From CAZSXU01 sp964610505 (GTDB lineage Bacteria; Arandabacterota; Arandabacteria; JAGLYR01): a DNA stretch of 52,931 nucleotides. The number at the start of each line of letters is the position of its first letter. The first letter of the stretch is position 1. Below, piece after piece: positions 16,160 to 24,965 of the stretch. The notes beneath the pieces are model-generated. The model searched no databases. It had not been told where the DNA came from and saw nothing but the letters and a program-made list of their open reading frames with translations. Both the position numbers and the translations under genes were made by a program. The stretch covers positions 1 to 52,931 of the forward strand of contig CAZSXU010000027.1 of the NCBI GenBank assembly GCA_964610505.1, read 5' to 3'.

Positions 16160-17350
16160 ATGGGTTATCGGTACGCAGTTGTGGGGTCCGGGCGCCAGGG
16201 CGTGGCCGCGGCGTATGACATGGCGCGGTTCGGCGACGCGGAGGACATTCTTCTGCTCGACATCGATCCTGCCGCCGCCGCATCGGGCGCCGACCGGATC
16301 AACACGCTGGCCGGACGGAAGGTAGCGCGATCAGCCCAGGCGGATGCGGGAAACACGGACGCGTTGGCCGGAAGGCTCGAGGGAACCACGTCCGTTCTCA
16401 GCGCCGTGCACTATCCGTTCAACGTCGGGATTTCCGAGGCCGCGATTCGAGTCGGCGCCAACATGTGCGACCTGGGGGGAAACACCTCCGTCGTTCGAAA
16501 GCAGCTGGAACTGGATAGGGAGGCCCGGGCTGCGGGGGTTTCGGTGGTTCCCGATTGCGGAATGGGCCCCGGGATGAACGTCTCTCTCGGTACGTACGCG
16601 ATGTCCCTTGTGGACAACCCGAGCGATCTTCTCATCTGGGACGGCGGATTGCCGCAGGAGCCCACCTCGCCCTGGCACTACGTCTCGACCTTCCACATCG
16701 AGGGTCTCACCAACGAGTATTCCGGCGACGCCTTTTTTCTGCGCGACGGGAAGATCACCAAGGTGCCGTGCTTCGAGGGATTGGAAGAGCTGAGCTTCCC
16801 GCCGCCGATAGGCCGCCTGGAGGCGTTTGTCACATCCGGCGGCCTTTCGACCGCCCCCTGGACCTTTGAGGGAAAGCTGGAGCGCCTGGAGAATAAAACC
16901 CTGCGCTACCCCGGGCACTGGGCGCAGTTCCGATCGTTCGCCCAACTGGGTCTGATGGGGACGAAGCCCGTCAAGGTCGGTGACGTAGAGGTGATCCCCC
17001 GGGATTTTCTGCACACCCTTCTGGAACCCCAGATTCGGCAGCCGGACGTGCGGGATGTCTGTGTGATGAGGGTGAAATGTCGGGGGAAGCGGGATGGGCG
17101 ACCCGCCACCGCGACGCTCGAACTCATCGACCGCTACGATGAGGAAACGGGCTTTGCGGCCATGGAGCGGATCACCGGCTGGCACGCCTCGATCATCGCC
17201 ATTCTGGCGGCCCAGGGGAAGATTCGCGAGGGAGCCGTTCCCGTCGAACTCGCCGTGGCCGGAAAGATCGTCTACGAAGAGGCCCTTCGCCGCGGGTTCA
17301 ATATTCGGAAACGAGTGACCGTCACTCGGCGAACCAAGGCCACGTGGTAG
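16160..17350 (+). CDS. Saccharopine dehydrogenase family protein (L-lysine dehydrogenase-like)
   Basis: 396 residues. The N-terminal Rossmann fold has GYRYAVVGSGRQGVAAAYDM and an acidic residue at the end of the second strand (ILLLDIDP), suggesting NAD rather than NADP. The middle has the family's VVPDCGMGPGMNVSLGTYAM segment and substrate domain. Size and layout fit L-lysine 6-dehydrogenase or carboxynorspermidine/saccharopine reductase relatives, which oxidise or form an amine at a side chain; the exact substrate is not decided. A GGAGGGAAAGGA ribosome site precedes the ATG. A clear terminator follows at 17373-17400, so this is a single-gene transcript or the end of the preceding unit. Confidence 0.8.
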   Translation: MGYRYAVVGSGRQGVAAAYDMARFGDAEDILLLDIDPAAAASGADRINTLAGRKVARSAQADAGNTDALAGRLEGTTSVLSAVHYPFNVGISEAAIRVGANMCDLGGNTSVVRKQLELDREARAAGVSVVPDCGMGPGMNVSLGTYAMSLVDNPSDLLIWDGGLPQEPTSPWHYVSTFHIEGLTNEYSGDAFFLRDGKITKVPCFEGLEELSFPPPIGRLEAFVTSGGLSTAPWTFEGKLERLENKTLRYPGHWAQFRSFAQLGLMGTKPVKVGDVEVIPRDFLHTLLEPQIRQPDVRDVCVMRVKCRGKRDGRPATATLELIDRYDEETGFAAMERITGWHASIIAILAAQGKIREGAVPVELAVAGKIVYEEALRRGFNIRKRVTVTRRTKATW

Positions 17351-17372
17351 ATGCCCGTAGAGTAGACAACGC

Positions 17373-17400
17373 AAAGGGGCGGCCCGTCGGCCGCCCCTTT
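17373..17400 (+). terminator. Intrinsic terminator after the saccharopine dehydrogenase family gene
   Basis: Perfect 12-bp stem AAAGGGGCGGCC/GGCCGCCCCTTT with loop CGTC, 22 bases after the stop codon. The stem itself ends in TTT. Confidence 0.8.
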
Positions 17401-17591
17401 CGTCTGTGATGTGGCGGATTCTTCTTCGGGTCCCTCGCGAAGGGTCCGAGGATTAGCGTCTCCAACCGCTGGGCCGGCTTAGGCATAATCCCGAATGCCA
17501 GTCAACCACCGCTGTATCTTTCAGGCCGAAGAGCATCGAATGGAGAAGCGGAGAAGTCGACCGAAACAGAGTCCTCGGTGGTTCCTCTTAT

Positions 17592-17691
17592 GATGGCGTT
17601 TTCCGCCATCTGCCTCTCTGTTTCTCCGATTCTCTGTTTCTCTGCCTGGAGGATGCACGCAGTCTGTTTCGGCCTTCCTGCATCATCCAGG
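17592..17691 (-). terminator. Two hairpins downstream of the DUF362 gene
   Basis: A 13-bp inverted repeat with one mismatch (CCTGGAGGATGCA at 17645-17657 with TGCATCATCCAGG at 17679-17691) abuts the DUF362 stop. Further on is GATGGCG/CGCCATC (17592-17598 with 17604-17610) with a TTTTC loop. Between them lies a short CTCTCTGTTTCTC-type repeat. Likely a transcript end on the minus strand, but no good T-run. The rest of 17401-17591 is empty. Confidence 0.45.
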
Positions 17692-18612
17692 CTAGGCATC
17701 GAACTCCTTGATTTTCAGCTTGTCCAGATCCATCTCTCCGACGCCCAGCTCGTGGGCGATCCGGATATGGCCGATGTCTTCAGACTTCTGCCGGAAAAAC
17801 TGCATGCTCGCCGCGTCCACGGCGACGGGGTTCACACCGGCGATCACGCGCTGGGGATCCGTCACTCGTCCCGGTCCCGAGGGCCCGTTCGTCAGAAGCA
17901 CGTGGTTGGCGTCCATGATGATGAGCGAGTGCCTGATGGCCGAGGCGGCCTCGGCGATGCATCTCTGGAGGTCCGTCCGGTGGTAGAAGATCCGGTCGTA
18001 GTTGATCCCCATGAGGTTCTTCATGGAGAAGGTCACCCGGGCGCCGGCGTGATGCTTGGCGATCGGCATGTTGATGAACACGTCGGCGTCGAGGACGTCG
18101 GTTGCGAACATGTCTCTTCGAAGAATCTGAGCGCGGGGAATAATGACCTCGCGGAACATCGAGCGGTCGTTCAGCGTCTTGTACACGCCGCCGCCCCTCT
18201 CGACGGCCGCCACGGTCCCGTTCGTTTGAGCACTCTGCAAGTCGTCGTTGCTGAGGACGAGGACCTCCGCCGCGCCCGCGCGAACGCATTCCCGCACGAC
18301 GGCCTCGATCATGTCGGGGTGCGTGTTGATGGCCATTTCCGGGGGGCTTGTCCCGATTGGGTTGGGTTTGATGGCGACCTTGTCGCCCTTCTTTACGAAT
18401 TTCTTGAAACCTCCGAGGGCTTCCACGGCCGCCAGGCAATTGTCCACGGGGGACGGCCCCCGGGCAATCGCCAGATCGAGAGATGGATTGTACGAATCGA
18501 GTCTGGGGAGCCCCAGAGCGCTTGTCGCCAGGCCGGTGGAGGCCAGCGCCGTGCCGGCGCCCAGGACCGCCGAATGTCTGAGAAACTCTCTTCGGGTCAG
18601 TCTCTTGTCCAT
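17692..18612 (-). CDS. DUF362 domain protein with Tat signal
   Basis: 306 residues. The N-terminus is a Tat signal (TRREFLRHSAVLGAGTALAST). The DUF362 domain follows, with GDKVAIKPNPIGTSPPEMAINTHP, VLVLSNDDLQ and FINMPIAKHHAGARVTFSMKNLMG, the characteristic core of the family. DUF362 proteins are often ferredoxin-linked; here no CxxCxxC cluster is present, so it is the metal-cluster-free form. Export in folded form implies a bound cofactor or cytosolic assembly. Function is not established. GGAGG precedes the ATG by 9 bases. The 58-base gap behind the TPR gene at 18671 suggests co-transcription. Confidence 0.8.
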   Translation of the reverse strand: MDKRLTRREFLRHSAVLGAGTALASTGLATSALGLPRLDSYNPSLDLAIARGPSPVDNCLAAVEALGGFKKFVKKGDKVAIKPNPIGTSPPEMAINTHPDMIEAVVRECVRAGAAEVLVLSNDDLQSAQTNGTVAAVERGGGVYKTLNDRSMFREVIIPRAQILRRDMFATDVLDADVFINMPIAKHHAGARVTFSMKNLMGINYDRIFYHRTDLQRCIAEAASAIRHSLIIMDANHVLLTNGPSGPGRVTDPQRVIAGVNPVAVDAASMQFFRQKSEDIGHIRIAHELGVGEMDLDKLKIKEFDA

Positions 18613-18670
18613 GGGTCACGTCCTCCAATTCTGCCCGGGGCCGGAGAGGCCAGCCCACCGTCCCGGGGAC

Positions 18671-20248
18671 CTACTTTCGCAATTCCTCCAGGGCCGATCG
18701 CGCCTCCTGCGCCTGAGTTCCGTTGGGATTGAGCTCGATCAGCCGTTCATAGGCCTCGACGGCCTTGTCCCGATTTCCCATCTGTTGGTGGATCTGCCCG
18801 AGGAAGAAGTAGGCGTTGAAGAAACTCGGATCGATCTCGACGGCTTTCGAATACTCGACGAGAGCTTCCTCGAGCCGCCCGGCGCGAAAGTAGCCCTCGC
18901 CGAGACTGTCATGAGGGTTGGCCTGATCCGGCGACAGCTCCACGTATCGCTTGAAGTACTCGATCGCCTTATCGTACTGCTGCTGTCCCAAGAATGAGTA
19001 TCCGACGATATTCAGAGCATTCACGTCGTTTGGATTGGACTCCAGATATTTCTCGAAGGCCGCCGCCGAGTCCTCGGCCCGACCGGCCGCGTTGTAGGCG
19101 TATCCGAGAAGCTGATACGTGGCCGCCCGATTCGGGTCCAGGTCCCGCGCATGCTCCAGCGTGGTGATGGACTTGGGAAACGAACCGGCCCGGAGGTACT
19201 GGGTTCCTAGGGCCGCGGCGAGATCCGCGTCACCGGGATTCCGGTCGGCCTCGGATTCCATTTCGAGGATCTGGCCCCACTGATCAAGATTCTGCTCGAT
19301 CTGGGGCCCGAGCTGCGGTTTGGGATAAGCCTCCAGATAGCGCTCCATTTGGCGGTAGGCGGTTCCGTAATCGCCGGACACGGCCGCCTCGAGGGTGATT
19401 TTCTGGTATTCGACGCACTCGAGCAGGCGTGGATTCTTGCAGCAGGCCTCGGCCTCCTCACACTTCTCGAGGGCCCCGGCGTAATTTCGCTGCTGAATGA
19501 GGCCGTTGGTTTCCACGCCGATTTCATAGGGTTTCCAGTCGATCGTCGTGTGGCGGTCGATGAGATCGCGCTTTCCCAATCCCCGGCGGACGGACTCGAT
19601 TCCCGCACCGGGAAATTCCTCCAGCATTCGAGCGTAGCTTCGCGCCGCTTCCTCCGGCCGCTCCATGGCCTCATACGTCTCACCCATCCGGTAGAGGGCG
19701 GTGGCTGCAACCTGCGTGGGGGGATCGCCGTCGAGGGTTTTGCCGTAGATCCGCAGAACCCGCTCGTGGTCCCCCGCGCGATAGAAGCAATCTCCCGCGC
19801 CCGCGGCGACCTCGGTGATCCACTCCGCCTGCTGAGGCTCGTCGGCCTCGGCAGCCAGGTCCAGGGCCTGTTCGTAGGCTTCCCCGGCGGTCGTCCACTC
19901 TTCAAGCGCCTGGGCGGCTTCCCCCTTGCGGCGCGCCGCCTCGGGCGCCCAGGAACTCGACGTGTAGTCGGTAATCACCAGGTCGTACTTGCGGACGGCC
20001 GCATCGTAGTTCTCATGAACCTCGAGATGGATGTTCCCTGCCGCGAGAACGGCCAGAGGGGCCAATTCGTGGCCGGGATGATTGTAGACGAAGCTCTCGT
20101 ACTCCCTCAGCGCACCCTCATAGTCGCCCAACATGCCCAGCCGCGTCGCCCGGTCGAACTCCCCGAAAGCAAGAGCGCTCGCGGCCGGCAGCGCGAGGCA
20201 AAGGAAGAAACCGACACCCAGGGTTGCACGTTTCAGGTGACGTGTCAT
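18671..20248 (-). CDS. Exported TPR-repeat protein (paralogue of next gene)
   Basis: 525 residues. A signal peptide (MTRHLKRATLGVGFFLCLALPAASALA) is followed by TPRs in two blocks. The N-terminal block (GEFDRATRLGMLGDYEGALREYESFVYNHPGHELAP..) resembles BamD/YbgF-like outer-membrane lipoprotein TPRs. The C-terminal block (about 330-520) has canonical repeats such as AATYQLLGYAYNAAGRAEDSAAAFEKYL (shown only in part in other copies). It is periplasmic by prediction and serves as a binding scaffold for an unknown partner. GGAGAGGAG 4-5 bases before the ATG at 20248 sets the start; the frame extends to 20326 but that part lies in the promoter. It is clearly homologous to the gene at 20411-22000. 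Confidence 0.82.
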   Translation of the reverse strand: MTRHLKRATLGVGFFLCLALPAASALAFGEFDRATRLGMLGDYEGALREYESFVYNHPGHELAPLAVLAAGNIHLEVHENYDAAVRKYDLVITDYTSSSWAPEAARRKGEAAQALEEWTTAGEAYEQALDLAAEADEPQQAEWITEVAAGAGDCFYRAGDHERVLRIYGKTLDGDPPTQVAATALYRMGETYEAMERPEEAARSYARMLEEFPGAGIESVRRGLGKRDLIDRHTTIDWKPYEIGVETNGLIQQRNYAGALEKCEEAEACCKNPRLLECVEYQKITLEAAVSGDYGTAYRQMERYLEAYPKPQLGPQIEQNLDQWGQILEMESEADRNPGDADLAAALGTQYLRAGSFPKSITTLEHARDLDPNRAATYQLLGYAYNAAGRAEDSAAAFEKYLESNPNDVNALNIVGYSFLGQQQYDKAIEYFKRYVELSPDQANPHDSLGEGYFRAGRLEEALVEYSKAVEIDPSFFNAYFFLGQIHQQMGNRDKAVEAYERLIELNPNGTQAQEARSALEELRK

Positions 20249-20316
20249 CGGGCTCCTCTCCTGATAGGGGTTACCAAACGCAAAAAATCCCGGCTTGGAT
20301 AGGCCGTTGAACCCCG

Positions 20317-20345
20317 ACCATACCAAGGGCCCGGGGGGGTGTCAA
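20317..20345 (-). promoter_or_regulatory. Promoter of the first TPR gene
   Basis: Minus strand: TTGACA (20340-20345), 17-base spacer, TATGGT (20317-20322). The bases CCCTTGGTAT around the -10 are repeated in the promoter of the paralogue at 22066-22095, so the duplication included the control region. Confidence 0.65.
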
Positions 20346-20410
20346 GCCGACCCGATCCCCGAGACCCGCACGCACCGATTCCGGACTCAACCTCGTATTG
20401 GAGATTCGCA

Positions 20411-22000
20411 TCATCCTCCTCTCAACTCCGCCACGGCGGCCCGCACCTGCTCGGCCAGCTCGTTTCCGGGCGCCAGCTCGAGAAAGCGTTCATAGGCTTC
20501 CAGGGCGGCCCGGCGCTCGTTCTGGTCCTGGCGGATGCGGCCAACGAAATAGTGCGCGCTGGAGTTGTCCGGGTCCAATTCGATGGCTCTGTTGCAAGCT
20601 TCCAGCGCGTCCGCCGGCCGCTCCGCCCGATACAGTGCGTCGGCCAGGTTACTGTGCGCGGACGGATCGTCCTCGGAGACCTCCGCCTGGCGCTCGAAGT
20701 AGAGAACGGCTTTGTCGAAGCGCTCCAGGCGCATGCACGCCGTCCCGGCCGTGGCGAAAACACTGGGATCATCCGGATGATCCTTCTCGAGCAGCAGGTC
20801 GAACTGTTGCACGGCGTCCTCCAGACGGTTTCTGTTGTAGTACGAGAGACCGAGGATCTGGTACGTCGCGGTCAGTTCGGGGTCAAGCTTTTGGGCGCGC
20901 GCCAGGGTCTCGATGGCGGAGTCATATGCCCCGGTGTAGTAATACAGGACTCCGAGCCCGGAGAGGGCCTGCGGGTTATCGGGATCTCTGGCCACCTCCG
21001 TTTCGGCGTCCACGACGCTCGTCCAGAAGGCAATCAGATTCGCCGTCCGCTCATCCTGCTGTCCTCCGGGATACCGCTCGCGGAGGGCCTCCATCTTTTG
21101 ACAGGCTTCGGCGAAGTCGGCGGTGACGATGGATTCCAGCGATATGGCGCGAGCTTCAAGGCATTCGCGGAGGGCCGGGTTCGGATTCATCGCTTCGGCT
21201 CTCCGGCACTCGTCCAATGCACCGGCGAAGTCCCTCTGCTCGATGAACCCGATGGTTCCTAGGTAGACCTCGTACGGTTCCCATTCGAAGTCCACGTGCG
21301 CCTCGATCATCTCCCGTTTTCCCATGGCCTGGGCGAAGATCTGGCGCGATGCGCAGGGAGCGCGCTCCAGGACACCGGCATAGCTCGTCGCCGCGTTCGG
21401 GGCGTCACCCATCGCCTCGTACGCTTCCCCCATCCGCCAGAGGGCGGTGGCGGTGACCGCCGCCGGCGGCGATCCCTCCAGGGCTCTGCGGTACGTGTTC
21501 AAGACGCCCTCACGATCGTCCAGGCGGTGGTAGCAGTCGGCGGCGGTCGAGGTGACCGTGTTGAGCCAGGAGGCCGACCGGGTATTCCCGGGCCGACCGG
21601 CCAGCTCCAGGGCCGTTTCGAACGCGTCCGCCGCCGCCCTCCAGTTCTCGAGCGCGTGAAAGGCGGTTCCCTTCCGCGAGGCGGCTTCGGGTACCAGAGG
21701 GCTGCTCGGGTAATCGGTGATGATCAGGTTGAACTTCCGCACGGCCGCTTCCGGATTCTCGAACGCCTCCATCTGCAGATTACCGGCCGCCAACGCGGCC
21801 AGCGGGGCGAGGTCGTGATCCGGGTGGTCGTACAGGAACTGCTCGTACTCGCCGAGTGCCCCCTGGTAGTCGCCTACCATGGCCAGCCGCGCGGCTCTGT
21901 CGAACTCGCCCAAGGCAGCGGCCGGCCCGGCGCCGAAGGTCACCAGCAGGAGAGCCGGGAGCGCAAGACGCAGGATGTAACGATTCGGCGCGAACATCAT
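20411..22000 (-). CDS. Exported TPR-repeat protein (paralogue of previous gene)
   Basis: 529 residues. Signal peptide MMFAPNRYILRLALPALLLVTFGAGPAAA, then the same opening as its neighbour: GEFDRAARLAMVGDYQGALGEYEQFLYDHP, DLAPLAALAAGNLQME. Both copies share the same domain order throughout, with C-terminal TPRs (LTATYQILGLSYYNRNRLEDAVQQF). AAGGAGATA precedes the ATG at 22000. The longer frame to 22114 covers the promoter and is rejected. It has its own promoter, so the two paralogues can be made independently. Partner and role are unknown. Confidence 0.82.
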   Translation of the reverse strand: MMFAPNRYILRLALPALLLVTFGAGPAAALGEFDRAARLAMVGDYQGALGEYEQFLYDHPDHDLAPLAALAAGNLQMEAFENPEAAVRKFNLIITDYPSSPLVPEAASRKGTAFHALENWRAAADAFETALELAGRPGNTRSASWLNTVTSTAADCYHRLDDREGVLNTYRRALEGSPPAAVTATALWRMGEAYEAMGDAPNAATSYAGVLERAPCASRQIFAQAMGKREMIEAHVDFEWEPYEVYLGTIGFIEQRDFAGALDECRRAEAMNPNPALRECLEARAISLESIVTADFAEACQKMEALRERYPGGQQDERTANLIAFWTSVVDAETEVARDPDNPQALSGLGVLYYYTGAYDSAIETLARAQKLDPELTATYQILGLSYYNRNRLEDAVQQFDLLLEKDHPDDPSVFATAGTACMRLERFDKAVLYFERQAEVSEDDPSAHSNLADALYRAERPADALEACNRAIELDPDNSSAHYFVGRIRQDQNERRAALEAYERFLELAPGNELAEQVRAAVAELRGG

Positions 22001-22065
22001 GGGGTATCTCCTTCCACAGGTAAAGGCTTTGCCCGGCGCTCGATACGTCGAGTACGCAACCCCGC

Positions 22066-22095
22066 ACGATACCAAGGGGAGAGGGTAGGTGTCAA
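22066..22095 (-). promoter_or_regulatory. Promoter of the second TPR gene
   Basis: Minus strand: TTGACA (22090-22095), 18-base spacer, TATCGT (22066-22071), with CCCTTGGTAT as in the paralogue's promoter. The remaining gap to 22309 holds no other signal that I can support. Confidence 0.6.
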
Positions 22096-22309
22096 CGCGG
22101 CCGGGGCCCGGCATTGGCCTTACACTCGGAATTCGCGAATATTCGGCTTTGCGAGCTCATTTGGCCGAATCCAGGCCCGCGGGTCGGACAGAAAAACCGC
22201 CGGCCGCGGGCGGGATTTCGGGCCGGCCGTGCGAGAATGTTGACGGCTGCCCCCCGGCGGTCTAGGATGTTGGCGGACCTACCGTTCGGACTCTCAGCGG
22301 AGCCTTGCC

Positions 22310-22648
22310 ATGAATCCCGTGACCGAAGGACCGGAAGAAGATCACCGTGAGCGCCCGGCCGGGGAGGACGATCCCCTCGATGGCTTCGTCGTCACGACCG
22401 AGCTAGACCTCCACGGCTTCTTCCCCGAACAGGTGTCGCCGATGCTGGAGGATTTCCTCCGGAACGCTCACCGGAAGGGATACCCCGAAGTCAAGATCAT
22501 CCACGGTAAGGGCCGAAGCACGATGAAGAGGATCGTGTTGGAATTCCTCGAGGGCCATCCCCTGGTCGAGTCTCACCGGGACGCGTGGGATTCGGCGAGC
22601 GGGTGGGGCGCGACGATCGTGCGAGTGCGAGCCCGACCGGGGCAATAA
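22310..22648 (+). CDS. Smr domain protein
   Basis: 112 residues, almost entirely one Smr domain. TELDLHGFFPEQVSPMLEDFL carries the LDLHG motif, KIIHGKGRSTMKRIV carries the HGKG motif, and WGATIVRV forms the last strand. Stand-alone Smr proteins resemble the nuclease domain of MutS2 and cut DNA or stalled-ribosome mRNA; which one applies here is unknown. GGAG precedes the ATG. It is separated from nikR by 294 bases of repeats and the nikR promoter, so it is not part of the nickel regulon. Confidence 0.88.
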   Translation: MNPVTEGPEEDHRERPAGEDDPLDGFVVTTELDLHGFFPEQVSPMLEDFLRNAHRKGYPEVKIIHGKGRSTMKRIVLEFLEGHPLVESHRDAWDSASGWGATIVRVRARPGQ

Positions 22649-22813
22649 GAAGACCAAGAGCAGTTCTAAGTTCTGGGTTCGAAGTTGAAGATCGGGAATC
22701 GAGACCCAAGGGAACGCAGCCTGAGGATTCCGCGGCTATTGGCCCGAGAACTCAGAACGCGAAAAGCGGACATTCGAAAGTCCCTCCTCCCTCACCCACG
22801 CCCCTCGCCCTTC

Positions 22814-22860
22814 GACTCAGCACTCAGCACTCAGTACTTAGAACCCAGAACTCAGAACTT
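22814..22860. repeat. Short-period degenerate repeat D (CTCAGCACTCAG type)
   Basis: A run of 7-8 base units (ACTCAGCACTCAGCACTCAG, then GAACCCAGAACTCAG). Related runs lie at 27648-27685 and, inverted, near 22662-22685 (TTCTAAGTTCTGGGTTC). Non-coding; no gene is visible in 22649-22860. Confidence 0.65.
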
Positions 22861-22863
22861 GTC

Positions 22864-22927
22864 GTATTGCCTTGACAGGTTCTTTTCTTGTGGTACAGTC
22901 GTAATACGAATATATGAAACGTAATAC
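22864..22927 (+). promoter_or_regulatory. nikR promoter with candidate NikR operator
   Basis: TTGACA (22872-22877), 16-base spacer, TACAGT (22894-22899). Two exact GTAATAC words (22901-22907 and 22921-22927) flank the expected start of transcription, and a related GTATTGC sits upstream of the -35 (22864-22870). Known NikR operators are dyads (GTATGA-N16-TCATAC in E. coli). Here the downstream pair is direct, so binding by NikR is inferred from placement only. Confidence 0.5.
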
Positions 22928-22942
22928 CAAAGGAGCGTGTGG

Positions 22943-23356
22943 ATGTCGTCTCTGGTGCGATTCAGCGTGTCGGTGGATGAAGACCTTCTGAAGAAGTTCG
23001 ACAGGCAGACCGGAGCCGAGGGATATCCGACGAGGTCCAAGGCCGTTGCGGATCTCATGCGGGATCGGCTCGTACGTGAGGAATGGGCGGCGGGAAGGGA
23101 AGTGGCGGCCGCCATCATCATGGTGTTCGACCATCACAAACGGGACCTGTCGAATCGCCTGACTCACATCCAGCACGACTACCATGGGTTGATCATCTCC
23201 TCTCAGCACGTGCATCTCGACCATCACAATTGCCTGGAGATCGTCGTGGTGAGGGGGGCTCCGAAGAAGGTCAGGGATCTGGCGCGAAAGCTCAAGGCCG
23301 TGAAGGGAGTGAAGTACTGCTCCCTTGCGGCCGCGTCCACGGGAAGCGAGTTGTAA
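22943..23356 (+). CDS. nikR: NikR, nickel-responsive ribbon-helix-helix regulator
   Basis: 137 residues. The N-terminal ribbon-helix-helix is SSLVRFSVSVDEDLLKKFDRQ..YPTRSKAVADLMRD. The C-terminal ACT-like nickel domain has the ligands His78, His89, His91 and Cys97 in QHDYHGLIISSQHVHLDHHN then C, matching E. coli His76/87/89 and Cys95 in spacing. With nickel bound, NikR represses nickel-import genes; it heads the import genes here, so autoregulation of the whole cluster is likely. AGGAG lies 7 bases before the ATG at 22943; the GTG at 22937 is too close to the ribosome site. Confidence 0.93.
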   Translation: MSSLVRFSVSVDEDLLKKFDRQTGAEGYPTRSKAVADLMRDRLVREEWAAGREVAAAIIMVFDHHKRDLSNRLTHIQHDYHGLIISSQHVHLDHHNCLEIVVVRGAPKKVRDLARKLKAVKGVKYCSLAAASTGSEL

Positions 23357-23463
23357 CGGAGACGGCCGGCCCGGACCGGTGGAGTGAAGCTCAAGTCCGG
23401 GTGATGATGTTCCGTTCGGGCGGGATCATGGACGTGTTTCACGGCGCGGACAGGAGGAGAACC

Positions 23464-24252
23464 ATGGGACGATCGATGCGGATGTGCGTGTTGGGGGTAT
23501 TGCTCGTGATGGGTTTTGCAGTTTCGGCCCGGGCTCATCATGCGATGGAGTACATCGAGATGGAGAGCTACAGCACGGCGAGACACAGTGAGTTCGTTTT
23601 TCACCTTCACTACGACTACATGTCGGAGAACACGGACAACCCGCGCGAGGACCATTGGGAATTGACCCCGGGATTGTCCTACGGTCTGCGGGATCGCCTG
23701 ATGGTGGACGTGCACACCCATTTCGCCAAGTTCGGTCCCGATCTCATCGTCGATCAGGAACAGGCGCTCTATGAACCCTCCGGCCCGTCTCCCATGATGG
23801 AGGCCGTGGCGACCAGCCTGCAGTATCGCGTGACGGAAGGCCGGTTTCTGGACATCGCCGTGGTCGCGGGGTTGGAAGTTCCGTTGAACCGCGCAAAGAA
23901 GCTCCTGGGCAGTGAGGATCCGGTCTACGCGGGCCTGCTCATCGTGGGGAGGGACTTCGGCGAGCACGGCAACATCACCCTCAACTTCGGCTACGAGAGA
24001 GAGGGAAAGGAAGACGAAATGTGCTGGGCGCTGGGAGTCAAGACCCCGATCTCGGACGATCCTCACGGGATCGCTGCGGGCGTCGAGTTCATGGGGAACA
24101 CGGAGGATCCCGGCGACAACTGGTCCGTCCTGCCGGGAGTCTACATGCCCCTCGGAGCCCCCAACATCACGCTCAAGACGGGGCTGGAGCTGGGCGAGGG
24201 CGCGGGAGCGGACACTCGTCGGGCCAACGTCACGCTCATGTACCGGTTCTAG
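23464..24252 (+). CDS. Predicted outer-membrane beta-barrel-like protein of the nickel regulon
   Basis: 262 residues. Signal peptide MGRSMRMCVLGVLLVMGFAVSARA, then a mature start His-His-Ala-Met. The rest alternates beta strands with aromatic and charged turns (LTPGLSYGLRDRLMVDVHTHFAKFG; NITLNFGYERE; ANVTLMYRF) and ends in Phe, as outer-membrane barrels do. No recognised family. It lies between nikR and nikK on the same strand, with GGAGGAG before the ATG and small gaps. An outer-membrane step in nickel entry is a reasonable inference but not shown. A longer frame from 23083 overlaps nikR and is rejected. Confidence 0.7.
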   Translation: MGRSMRMCVLGVLLVMGFAVSARAHHAMEYIEMESYSTARHSEFVFHLHYDYMSENTDNPREDHWELTPGLSYGLRDRLMVDVHTHFAKFGPDLIVDQEQALYEPSGPSPMMEAVATSLQYRVTEGRFLDIAVVAGLEVPLNRAKKLLGSEDPVYAGLLIVGRDFGEHGNITLNFGYEREGKEDEMCWALGVKTPISDDPHGIAAGVEFMGNTEDPGDNWSVLPGVYMPLGAPNITLKTGLELGEGAGADTRRANVTLMYRF

Positions 24253-24288
24253 CGGAGCCGGCCGGAAGAAACCGCGAGGGGGTAGGAG

Positions 24289-24963
24289 TTGAATCGTCGG
24301 ATCGCAGCCGTACTCATGGTAGGACTTGCTCTGCTGGCCGGCGCCCCGGCGGGCGCGCACGATTCCTGGATTGACGTCTCGGATGGTTACCCGGAGCCGG
24401 GTGACACCCTGCTCGTCTACGTGTGCAGCGGACACTATTTCCCGAAGAGCGAGACGGCCGTCAAGGACAACGTGGTTCATCGCCTTGAGTCTCGGGTCTC
24501 AGGAAATGAGCCCGTCCCCATCCGGACCGTCTCGAAGAACACGCGCCGAACGGGTGCCCTGGTGGTGAAGACCGATGGTGTGTACGTCCTCGAGCTCACG
24601 CTCAAGCGCCCCAAGGCGAAGACGCCCGCCTTCGAAGCCAGGACTCTGGTCGTGGTGAATCGCGAGGCGGACGACCCCGGGGAGTACAGTCGGGGGGAGG
24701 GCCTGGAGCTGTTCCCGGGATCGGCGGTGTCCGGCCTGAAGGTGGGAGATGACCTGCCGCTCTGGCTGGCGCTGGACGGAGAGCGCATGGCCGGTTCGCT
24801 CACGGTGACGCCGGAAAACGGGAAGGCCGCATATCTGAAGGCCGCTCCCACCGAGCCGGCGGTTCTTCGAATCCGCAGTTTCGGAAAGTACCTGGTGACC
24901 GCCAGGGTCAAGGGCAGAGGCTGTTCGCTTGTTTTCGAGGTTTTCGGATCGGAGGCTCCATAG
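24289..24963 (+). CDS. nikK: NikK-like periplasmic DUF4198 protein
   Basis: 224 residues, TTG start with GAGGGGG upstream. Signal peptide MNRRIAAVLMVGLALLAGAPAGA, then mature His-Asp-Ser-Trp-Ile, the usual opening of DUF4198 proteins, and Ig-like beta sequence (EPGDTLLVYVCSGHYFPKSE). DUF4198/NikK proteins accompany ECF-type nickel permeases and are thought to bind nickel in the periplasm. The position directly before nikL and nikM, with a 2-base gap to nikL, fits this. Confidence 0.75.
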   Translation: MNRRIAAVLMVGLALLAGAPAGAHDSWIDVSDGYPEPGDTLLVYVCSGHYFPKSETAVKDNVVHRLESRVSGNEPVPIRTVSKNTRRTGALVVKTDGVYVLELTLKRPKAKTPAFEARTLVVVNREADDPGEYSRGEGLELFPGSAVSGLKVGDDLPLWLALDGERMAGSLTVTPENGKAAYLKAAPTEPAVLRIRSFGKYLVTARVKGRGCSLVFEVFGSEAP

Positions 24964-24965
24964 AC

